Shown here: piece by piece, positions 57,713 to 64,000 of the stretch
Layout of the letters: each line of letters starts with the position of its first letter
Numbering within the stretch: the first letter of the stretch is position 1
Source of the DNA: Lautropia sp.
Lineage (GTDB): Bacteria > Pseudomonadota > Gammaproteobacteria > Burkholderiales > Burkholderiaceae_E
Length of the DNA stretch: 64,000 bases
Assembly (NCBI GenBank): GCA_030530775.1
Contig: JAUMUG010000001.1
Span: forward strand, 310,001 to 374,000
Reading direction: 5' to 3'
Notes under the pieces: model-generated
Databases searched by the model: none
Told to the model about the DNA's origin: nothing
Seen by the model: only the letters and a program-made list of their open reading frames with translations
Program-made: the position numbers and the translations under genes

Positions 57713-57804
57713 GGTTTCAATGGTAAGCCATTGCATCCGGACGCGGGGTCGGCACGGCCAACGTCGACGGTCGCGACGAAGTGCCGATGGTCGTTCGGAC
57801 AGAC

Positions 57805-58719
57805 TCACTTCAGCGCGCGGCCGCCTGGCATGTCGCGGTTGATCGGGTTGGGGCGCAGCGGGTTCGGATCGTCACCGATCCGACTGGGTGGTGGATAGGC
57901 GGGCAGTTCACCGGCGCCCGAATGTGCGTTGCCCGGTGGCGTGTGATCCGGCCGGACATGGCCTGGGGAGGGGCGTGTCGGCGGCGGTCGGTGGATTTGC
58001 GAGGGGCGCCCATGGGTGAGGTGCCCCGACCCGTAGGGGCGGTGGCTTCCACCATGATGGTAGCGTGGCGGACCGGGGTGGACCGGTGTGGGGGCGGGGC
58101 GGAAACGCGGCGGGGGCGATTGAACGACGGGCGGACGATAGACCGGTGGTGGGATATGGACCGGAGCCGGTTCATAGTAGCCGCCATAAAGGGGGGGCCG
58201 ATAGCTTGGCTGAGCAATCGGCCTGCTTTCCTCATATTCGATGACGGTGTTGCCGATGCGGCTTTGCACCCGATAGGCTTGAATGGATGGGACGTAGCGA
58301 GGGTCGTCGAACCACGGATAGCCGCTGTAATGCTCGATCCAATACGGGCCGATGGCAAAATGCACCACGGGCAGCCCGATGATCGGCCCGGCGATACGCA
58401 ACGGGCGGAACTGGCCGCGGACATCGATGCGCAGCTGAGCGGTATCGATCCACCCACGCTGGCCGTCGGCCCAGACATCACACCAATCGTAGTCGGGCAG
58501 ACAGCCGTGAATGCCGAGTAGCGTATGCGGCTCCAGGTGCTGGACCTGCGGATAATCGACGGCGGGGCCGGCGTACAGCGTCAGCGAACGGGTAATCCGT
58601 GCCCTGGTGACGACCTCCTGTGCCGTGGCCGGCATGGCGAGTGAGCCGAGCAGCAGTGCACCACCCAGCGTCAGTGTGGCGCGGCGTACTTTGTGTTGGG
58701 TGAACATGGTATGGAACAT
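57805..58719 (-). CDS. Secreted SH3-domain protein with Pro/His/Tyr-rich tail
   Basis: 304 residues from ATG 58719, with AGGAGG upstream; an earlier ATG at 58863 is less likely. Signal peptide ends near PATA-QEV. A bacterial SH3 domain at about 36-95 (RARITRSLTLYAGPAVDYPQVQHL to GQRGWIDTAQL) is followed by a YSGYPWFDDPRY segment and about 150 residues rich in Pro, His, Arg and Tyr. Probably envelope-associated. Confidence 0.75.
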   Translation of the reverse strand: MFHTMFTQHKVRRATLTLGGALLLGSLAMPATAQEVVTRARITRSLTLYAGPAVDYPQVQHLEPHTLLGIHGCLPDYDWCDVWADGQRGWIDTAQLRIDVRGQFRPLRIAGPIIGLPVVHFAIGPYWIEHYSGYPWFDDPRYVPSIQAYRVQSRIGNTVIEYEESRPIAQPSYRPPLYGGYYEPAPVHIPPPVYRPPVVQSPPPRFRPAPTPVHPGPPRYHHGGSHRPYGSGHLTHGRPSQIHRPPPTRPSPGHVRPDHTPPGNAHSGAGELPAYPPPSRIGDDPNPLRPNPINRDMPGGRALK

Positions 58720-59226
58720 CGTTCCTCCTGTGACATCCGTTCCGGTCTGGGGCGGTTTCCTGCGGGCGGGATCATGTGATCGAAAGGTTGCTGGCCGGCA
58801 TTTGCAGGTGCCCTGCTGCCGGGGCGGGCCGGCTTCGGTCCGTGGAAAGATCGCGACCTGCAACCGGTCGTACCGGTGAATGGAAAACGGCCGGTGCCGG
58901 AGGGGGGTTGACGCAGCCGGAGTATTGATTTGTGGGCAAATTGTTATGCTCGGGTAGCCTATTGTGTCGATGCGTGGATGTCGTGGGCTCGAGCACGGGT
59001 TGGGGTGACGGAGACCGAAACCTCATGCTGCAAGAACCGACCGACGGGCTGTCGAAAGGCGGGCCGCCGAAATACGCGCGGCGGAGGTTTCACTCGACGG
59101 GCCATCCATCCCTCGATCGAATGTGCAGGAGCGCGATATCCTGGCAAGGGCGCCTGTGAGCCCGGTATTTCAATGGCTGGCCACGAGCCTGGGGTATCTT
59201 TCGACTCTATATTGGATAGCACGGCG
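58720..59226. other. Divergent spacer before the DUF3025 gene
   Basis: About 500 bases. An AT-richer patch at 58920-58965 is the likely promoter area, but no good -35/-10 pair was found. The DUF3025 frame is open upstream of 59227 back to 58930, so a longer protein cannot be excluded. Confidence 0.45.
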
Positions 59227-60183
59227 ATGAACTTTGACCGGAACATGTACTCGAGATCGTCGAGGCCGTTGCAATTGTTGAACAGTCCCACTTGGCGGCA
59301 TCCGGGTTTTTGGCCTTATTGGTCGCTGTTGCGGCGCCTGGCGGCCATGCTGGGCGCAGCAGATGATGGCGGGGCCAGTTTGCTCGATCCGTCCGAGCCT
59401 GCCCACTGGTGTTCGGCCGAGTGGGTCGATGCGCTGAATCGGTTGGCGGCGTGGCGGGGCCTCAAGAGTGCCAAGGGTGTTCCGCTGCGTTTCGTGCTGG
59501 CCGAGGGCGATGGCGCGCTCGACTATGAGCGTCGTATTCATGATGCAGGCGAGGTTGCCTGCCGACTGGAAGGGGCCGGTGCCCGGCATGATTTTCACAA
59601 TGCACTGGTCTGGCTGCGCTTTCCCCGTCTGAAGATGGCCTGCAACTGGCTACACTGTCGGGAGCCGCTCGGCACCCTTTCGGCGTCATCGAGCGCGGCC
59701 GGGCTGTCGGACTCGGGCAGGGCACCGACGCCGACGACGGCTGCGGCACGAGTGCGTGGCCGTGGGCGTCGTCGGGATGCCATCACGCTGCTGGATGAGA
59801 ATGGTGCATTATGGCCGGCGCCGATGCCCGAGTGGGTCGCACATCTGGAGGCCAGGCGGTGGAAGGCGCTGTTCGTCGACGGGCGACAGGCACTGCTGGC
59901 GGCTGCTGCGCCGGTGGTCGTCGGGCATGGGCTGATGGAGAAAATGCACTGTCCCTACAAATCGATGACGGCGAAGCTGCTACCCTGCATGACCATGCCC
60001 ACCGCGGGTATCGACCGGGGGGCCGCTCGGCACTTACTGGAGATGGCCGAGATCGACCGTTTCAGACCGGCGGTCTTGCTGCCACTGCCCCTGCAGGGCT
60101 GGCCGGGCTGGGACCCGGCCAATCAGGATCCAGTGTTCTATGAGGATCAATCCGTGTTCCGGTCATTGAACCGGAACGGGTAG
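59227..60183 (+). CDS. DUF3025 family protein
   Basis: 318 residues from ATG 59227. Family landmarks: HDFHNALVWLRFPRLKMACNWLHC, RGRRRDAITLLDENGALW and a C-terminal VLLPLPLQGWPGWDPANQDPVFYED. A Ser/Ala/Thr-rich insertion (about 59660-59775) splits two conserved blocks. Cytoplasmic; function unknown. Convergent with the FimV-like gene. Confidence 0.8.
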   Translation: MNFDRNMYSRSSRPLQLLNSPTWRHPGFWPYWSLLRRLAAMLGAADDGGASLLDPSEPAHWCSAEWVDALNRLAAWRGLKSAKGVPLRFVLAEGDGALDYERRIHDAGEVACRLEGAGARHDFHNALVWLRFPRLKMACNWLHCREPLGTLSASSSAAGLSDSGRAPTPTTAAARVRGRGRRRDAITLLDENGALWPAPMPEWVAHLEARRWKALFVDGRQALLAAAAPVVVGHGLMEKMHCPYKSMTAKLLPCMTMPTAGIDRGAARHLLEMAEIDRFRPAVLLPLPLQGWPGWDPANQDPVFYEDQSVFRSLNRNG

Positions 60184-60202
60184 CATGGCTCATAGACGGG
60201 TC

Positions 60203-60240
60203 AAAAAGCCTGGGCCGAAGAAGGTTTCACCCCTTCGGCC
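60203..60240 (-). terminator. Terminator-like hairpin for the leftward FimV-like gene
   Basis: GGCCGAAG (60213-60220) and CTTCGGCC (60233-60240) form a perfect 8-bp stem. On the minus strand the hairpin is followed after four bases by CTTTTTG. It lies 95 bases past the stop at 60335 and also just after the convergent DUF3025 gene. Confidence 0.5.
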
Positions 60241-60334
60241 GTCAGCGTCCCGCCTCCAGTGCCTGAGACTCGGCGTCTGGCAGCCGGCTCACACCCCTTT
60301 GCTTCCCAGCATCGGTTTTCTGCGCGCCGTGTCT

Positions 60335-60889
60335 TTATTTCGGCGGCAGGTCGTTGCGTATGGTCGGAGTCGGCACCCGGCGGAAACCGTTCTTCTGACT
60401 GACGACAGCGCGGCGCAGACCCTGGATGCTTCGGGCGTCCTGGCCGGCGGAGCCGGTGCCGATCGTGTCGTTGGCCGGAATGTCCACGCGCAGCTGATAG
60501 GGGCTGCTCGGGTCACCGGCCACGCTGACGGTCAGCATGGCGTTGGGGGCGTCCAGCTGTTCGGCTGAATGCAAAATCACGTAGGGTGTTTCGTCTGGAC
60601 GCATGATGGTGAAGGCGCTGGGCGTCGGTGCCCTGAAACCGTCCGGCACTTCGGCTTTTTCCACCATGAAGGCTACGGCGGTGGCGCGATCATGGGGGGC
60701 GGTTTCAAAGGGCAGCAGCACCTTCAGTCGTTGCCCTTGCTGGGACAGCACGATCGGCTCACCGAATTGCAGTGCATGCTCGACGGCGGCGGTGGGTAGG
60801 CTGATGGCGGACAGGGCGACAGCAGACAGGGCCGCCAGGGACGCTTGCCGCCGCCGGGCTGCAAGCGTTCGCTTCTGAAGGCGATTCAT
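60335..60889 (-). CDS. Exported protein resembling a FimV N-terminal domain
   Basis: 184 residues from ATG 60889 (MNRLQKRTLAARRRQ). A signal peptide ends near PTAAVEH. The mature part (LQFGEPIVLSQQGQRLKVLLPFE, GFRAPTPSAFTIMRPDETPYVI, PNAMLTVSVAGDPSSPYQLRVDIP) follows the layout of the periplasmic FimV/HubP N-terminal domain, but without LysM, membrane helix or TPR parts. FimV association is a fold-level guess. Confidence 0.45.
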   Translation of the reverse strand: MNRLQKRTLAARRRQASLAALSAVALSAISLPTAAVEHALQFGEPIVLSQQGQRLKVLLPFETAPHDRATAVAFMVEKAEVPDGFRAPTPSAFTIMRPDETPYVILHSAEQLDAPNAMLTVSVAGDPSSPYQLRVDIPANDTIGTGSAGQDARSIQGLRRAVVSQKNGFRRVPTPTIRNDLPPK

Positions 60890-61077
60890 CAACGGATCCT
60901 CAAAAGGGTTCTTGGCACCGCACCAGCATCTGCGTTGGGACTGCGTATGTCGAGCCATGGGTGATGAACGGGCAGCCGGACGGGGTGGCCGTTGCCGCGC
61001 AATCCCGCATGTGGGTGTGGGTGATCCATTCGAGCCGATGAATCGGCGACTGGAGAGCAAGCAGAGAGACGAGTGGG

Positions 61078-61490
61078 AGGGGGAGCGGGTCTATAGGCCG
61101 GATTCTGTCCGCCCGCAGGGGCGTGACGGTCATTCCTCTGGGCCGGCCGTTGCCGGCCGGCTCTAGCCATCTACCCGCATGCACGGATGGGCCACCCTAT
61201 GCGGACCTGGCCGCGTCGCACGCCTACATGATGTTGCTCCGGATGGGGTTTGGCCTGCCACGCCTGTCACCAGCCGCGCGGTGGGCTCTTACCCCACCTT
61301 TTCACCCTTGCCCGACCCTTTCGTGGGTTTGGCGGTTTGTTTTCTGTGCCACTGTCCGTCGCCTTGAGCAGCCCGGTGGGAAGAATTCCCACTTTGCAGC
61401 CGTATAGCGCCTGGCCGTTAGCCAGCATCCTGCCCGATGGAGTCCGGACCTTCCTCCGGAAAACTTCCGGCGACCGTCCGACCCGCTCCG
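61078..61490 (-). ncRNA. rnpB: RNase P RNA (M1 RNA), type A
   Basis: On the minus strand: the P1 arm GAGCGGGTC (61480-61488) pairs exactly with GACCCGCTC (61083-61091). The conserved GGAGGAAGGTCCGGACTCCA (61438-61457) and the 3' element GACAGAATCCGGCCTATAGA (61089-61108) are present, with GGGTAAGAG-like and TGAAAGGGT core segments between. Length about 410 bases, as expected. It processes the 5' ends of tRNA precursors. A good promoter lies directly upstream. Confidence 0.95.
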
Positions 61491-62308
61491 GGTTCGACTT
61501 TAACTACTTCGGAACATATTGCCAAGGAGGCAGACGACGGGCAAATAAACTCGGCCGGCCAACGGCTTGCAGCCGCCGTCGCCGGGGAAGAGAAACCCCA
61601 GGGGGTGAAAGGGCGGAAGGATGATTTCAGGAATAGGCCGGTGGCAAGGGGAAGGGGGGTTTTGGCAAGGAGGAGAGGAAGGGAATTTGGAAGGAGTCGG
61701 GAGGGGGAGGGAAGGAACCGGAGGTTTGCAAGACCGGTTTTGGCGGCGATTTGTGCCGAAATATTTCAAAAAACGGAGAGGTTGTAATAAATCTTAAGAA
61801 TCACGACGGGCTGCCTCGTTTCGTGAGTTGTGTGCCAGGGGTTTCATGCCGTTGATGAATGTCTTACTGTTTCATTTATGCTGCATCACGCCGTCGTTCG
61901 TCGGTATTTTGGGATGTCCGGCCTCCGTTCATTGTCACGCAGCATCCATTCGTCGCACTGTCAAGTCAGTGTGTACTACCGCTCGGGTGTGCGTCATGCC
62001 GGTGCATGGCAAAAATGTCGCATCTCTGAGGCGGTGGCGCGGCGTTCGACCGGCGGTCAGTCGCGCCGCGGCAACGATTTGGTCGCCAGGCAACCGTTCG
62101 ACGGCCGCTGATCGCGCCGAAATGCCGTTGATCGGCCTAGATTTTTTCACATTTGTTGTAGAAGCGTTGCAAATAACTGGCAATTACTTGATGGCTTACT
62201 TTCAGAGGTGTCGCTAAGTGCGTGAAAACTGGCCGAGCGGTTGCTTTTCAAGGATGAGCGATGCTCTGTAAGTCATTGTCATAGCAGGAAAAATCACTTT
62301 TGCCTGAT
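61491..62308. other. Gene-poor region between rnpB and the mraZ promoter
   Basis: About 800 bases. 61590-61735 is strongly purine-rich on the plus strand, with G-runs such as GGGAGGGGGAGGG (61699-61711). From about 61740 the composition becomes noticeably AT-richer. A frame at 61828-62217 exists but its residues look random. No RNA gene was recognised. Confidence 0.5.
61497..61525 (-). promoter_or_regulatory. Sigma70 promoter of rnpB
   Basis: On the minus strand TTGGCA (61525-61520), 17-base spacer, TAAAGT (61502-61497). The predicted transcription start near 61490 coincides with the 5' end of the P1 helix of RNase P RNA. Confidence 0.8.
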
Positions 62309-62337
62309 TTGACGCTGCCTCTCAGCCCTCGTATTCT
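62309..62337 (+). promoter_or_regulatory. Sigma70 promoter of the mraZ operon
   Basis: TTGACG (62309-62314), 17-base spacer, TATTCT (62332-62337). The predicted start near 62344 falls at the first of four MraZ boxes, so bound MraZ would block initiation. Confidence 0.75.
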
Positions 62338-62345
62338 TCGATCTG

Positions 62346-62381
62346 GTGGGATTTTGTGGGAAAAGGTGGGGCGAGGTGGGA
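62346..62381 (+). promoter_or_regulatory. MraZ operator: four GTGGG repeats at 10-bp spacing
   Basis: GTGGGA/G occurs at 62346-62351, 62356-62361, 62366-62371 and 62376-62381, each exactly 10 bp apart, one helical turn. MraZ is known to bind such direct TGGGA-like repeats and repress its own operon. The array begins at the predicted transcription start, 108 bases before mraZ. Confidence 0.85.
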
Positions 62382-62488
62382 CAATTGCCCTAACGCTCTT
62401 CCCGCGAATTCTTCAAGTGCCCTGGTGGCTGAATGGACGGCCAGGGCGGTGTGCACATATGGCCGGGTCTTGATCAGGTTGGGAGCCG

Positions 62489-62923
62489 ATGTTCGAAGGA
62501 AGCTTTCCGCTGTCGCTGGATGCAAAGGGTCGTTTGACGATTCCTGCGCAGTGGCGCGGCATCTTGGAAGAGCAAGGCATCCGCAAACTGGTTCTGACGC
62601 GGCATTTCGGAGCCTATCTGCGGGTGTACCCCCTGCCGGAATGGGAGCGGGTCCGGGAACACATCGCGTCCACCTTCACCGCGAAGGACGATCGGACGCG
62701 ACGGCTGTTGATTGGAACGGCCGAAACCGTGGAAATGGACGGTGCGGGCCGCATCCTGGTCAGTCCGATCCTGCGTCGGGCAGCCAGGTTGGATCGCAAG
62801 GTTGTGATGCTCGGAGACATTACGCGCTTCGAACTGTGGGATGAGCAGGCATTGGAGGCTTATCTGGACGAGCAGGCATCGGCCGGCTTGCCGGAGGGGC
62901 TCTATGACATTCCGGGTCTTTGA
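62489..62923 (+). CDS. mraZ: Transcriptional regulator MraZ
   Basis: 144 residues: MFEGSFPLSLDAKGRLTIPAQWR is the first SpoVT/AbrB-like repeat, and the second holds VEMDGAGRILVSPILRRAARLDRKVVMLGDI. Forms a ring oligomer that binds spaced direct repeats and represses the division and cell-wall cluster. First gene of the cluster; stop overlaps a TTG of rsmH. Confidence 0.95.
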   Translation: MFEGSFPLSLDAKGRLTIPAQWRGILEEQGIRKLVLTRHFGAYLRVYPLPEWERVREHIASTFTAKDDRTRRLLIGTAETVEMDGAGRILVSPILRRAARLDRKVVMLGDITRFELWDEQALEAYLDEQASAGLPEGLYDIPGL

Positions 62924-62928
62924 ACGCC

Positions 62929-63936
62929 ATGAATGAGGATCTGGGTACAGGGATGGATGCAGCGGCGTTCCGTCCGCATCGGCCGGTGCTGTTGCGGGAG
63001 GCGGTGGCTGCACTTTGCATCCGGCCCGATGGCATCTATGTCGACGGCACCTTCGGGCGCGGTGGGCACAGCCGTCAGATACTCCAGGCGCTGGGGCCCC
63101 AGGGGCGTCTGCTGGCACTCGATCGCGATCCGGAGGCTGTCGAGGCCGGGCGCGCGTTGGCTGCAGAGAGTGGTCATGAGCGTTTCGAGATCGTTCATGC
63201 ACGCTTTTCCACCTTCGGCGACGTGCTGGATGCACGGGGGCTGGAGGGGGTCGATGGTGTGCTTCTCGATCTCGGTGTGTCCTCGCCACAGATCGATGAT
63301 CCGGAGCGGGGGTTCAGCTTCACGAGCGAAGGCCCCCTGGACATGAGGATGGATCCGACGCAAGGCAGGTCCGCACGCGAGTGGTTGCTGCAGGCGTCGG
63401 TCGAAGAAATTACCGAGGTATTGAAACGAGATGGTGACGAACGGTTTGCTTTTCCGATTGCAAAGGAGATTGTTGCTCGCCGCGAACAGACCGGCGGCGC
63501 GTCCCTTCAAACCACACGACAGCTTGCCGATCTCGTGGCGGGGGTCGTCCGTCGGCGGCAAAAAAATGCGCAGGGCAAGAATCCGGCCACACGCACCTTT
63601 CAGGCTGTACGGATTCACACCAATGACGAAGGGAACGAGCTCGCGCGGGGGTTGAATACCGCCCTCGCACGATTGAACCCGGGGGGCCGTCTGGCCGTGA
63701 TCAGTTTTCACTCCAACGAAGATCGTGTCGTCAAACAGTTCATTGCACGTCACAGCGGACGTGATGGGCAGCGTCATCCCGTCACGGGAAACCTGCTGGC
63801 AGAACCGCTGCTGCAAAGCCACGGCCGTGTACTGCCGTGCGATGCCGAAGTGGATGCCAACCCACGTGCGCGCTCGGCCGTGCTGCGCGTGGCCGAGCGT
63901 TTGCCGGTGACACCGCACCGAGGACGAGCGAGATGA
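62929..63936 (+). CDS. rsmH: 16S rRNA (cytosine-1402-N4)-methyltransferase
   Basis: 335 residues from ATG 62929 (a TTG at 62920 would add three). FRPHRPVLLREAV opens the domain; the SAM loop is YVDGTFGRGGHSRQIL, followed by ALDRDPEAV, GVLLDLGVSSPQIDDPERGFSF and the late RLAVISFHSNEDRVVKQF. In the usual motif this reads SFHSLEDR; here N replaces L. Methylates C1402 in the decoding centre. Confidence 0.95.
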   Translation: MNEDLGTGMDAAAFRPHRPVLLREAVAALCIRPDGIYVDGTFGRGGHSRQILQALGPQGRLLALDRDPEAVEAGRALAAESGHERFEIVHARFSTFGDVLDARGLEGVDGVLLDLGVSSPQIDDPERGFSFTSEGPLDMRMDPTQGRSAREWLLQASVEEITEVLKRDGDERFAFPIAKEIVARREQTGGASLQTTRQLADLVAGVVRRRQKNAQGKNPATRTFQAVRIHTNDEGNELARGLNTALARLNPGGRLAVISFHSNEDRVVKQFIARHSGRDGQRHPVTGNLLAEPLLQSHGRVLPCDAEVDANPRARSAVLRVAERLPVTPHRGRAR

Positions 63937-64000
63937 TGCTGAACCGGATCAATATCGTGCTGGCCTTGTTGCTGCTTGCTTCGGCCCTGCTGCTGGTGAC
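63933..64000 (+). CDS. ftsL: Cell division protein FtsL (start only, cut by window edge)
   Basis: The ATG at 63933 overlaps the rsmH stop (ATGA); a second ATG follows at once. The 22 visible codons, MMLNRINIVLALLLLASALLLVT, are the short cytoplasmic part and start of the membrane helix of FtsL, the expected next gene. The remainder is outside the window. Confidence 0.8.
   Translation, partial: MMLNRINIVLALLLLASALLLV

Noticed and set aside
61828..62217. 129-residue frame upstream of mraZ
   Set aside because: Residue composition looks random, there is no good ribosome site, and it lies in an AT-shifted regulatory region.

Overview
The window is a GC-rich chromosomal segment from a betaproteobacterium, most likely a member of the Burkholderiales. 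This rests on gene order: the end of the spc operon plus the alpha operon, followed by convergent hemB and engB; cytochrome c4; lptM-lysA divergent from cyaY; mrcA divergent from pilMNOPQ-aroKB; uvrA divergent from an MFS exporter and ssb; fmdB-aspS-nudB; and the mraZ-rsmH-ftsL start of the division and cell-wall cluster. Proline/alanine/glycine-rich expansions inside otherwise conserved proteins would fit a lineage such as Lautropia, but the genus is only a guess. I saw no tRNA, rRNA, insertion sequence, prophage or CRISPR array.

Layout. 1-8314: ribosomal proteins, SecY, IF-1 and RNA polymerase alpha, closed by a strong bidirectional terminator shared with hemB. 8428-13685: heme synthesis (hemB), ribosome assembly GTPase (engB), cytochrome c4, lysine synthesis (lysA with lptM) and frataxin (cyaY). 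13984-23656: PBP1a, the type IV pilus inner-membrane platform and secretin (pilMNOPQ), then shikimate genes aroK and aroB. 23671-31256: an accessory-looking stretch with a decayed LysR regulator, an SLC13 permease, an amidase-like protein, apt, Hsp15, a class II aldolase-like protein and a DUF898-M48 fusion. Three of these enzyme-like proteins lack residues normally needed for catalysis. 31647-45394: a PLP sulfur-amino-acid enzyme, a broken small gene, uvrA, an MFS exporter, ssb, fmdB, aspS, nudB, a nuclease/phosphatase-family protein, a mutarotase-like protein and an ElaA acetyltransferase. 45554-50310: a thioesterase, a secreted nuclease-family protein, pyrC and two entericidin-like lipoproteins. 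50485-54058: a hemin ABC transporter (hmuTUV) preceded by an unknown gene. 54135-60889: envelope and unknown-function proteins (DUF2062, DUF808, M23 peptidase, DUF3293, SH3 protein, DUF3025, FimV-like fragment). 61078-64000: RNase P RNA with its promoter, a 1-kb gene-poor stretch, then a sigma70-type promoter whose start region is covered by four MraZ boxes, followed by mraZ, rsmH and the start of ftsL.

No clearly new multi-gene system stands out. The strongest unusual signals are: (1) low-complexity insertions at domain boundaries or termini in about fourteen unrelated proteins; (2) a run of enzyme-like proteins with missing catalytic residues at 25923-31256; (3) a 24-codon leader frame overlapping the rpsH start and perfect hairpins in four other spacers of the ribosomal cluster; (4) several perfect palindromes and nested hairpins between genes. 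All functions are inferred from sequence recognition without database searches.
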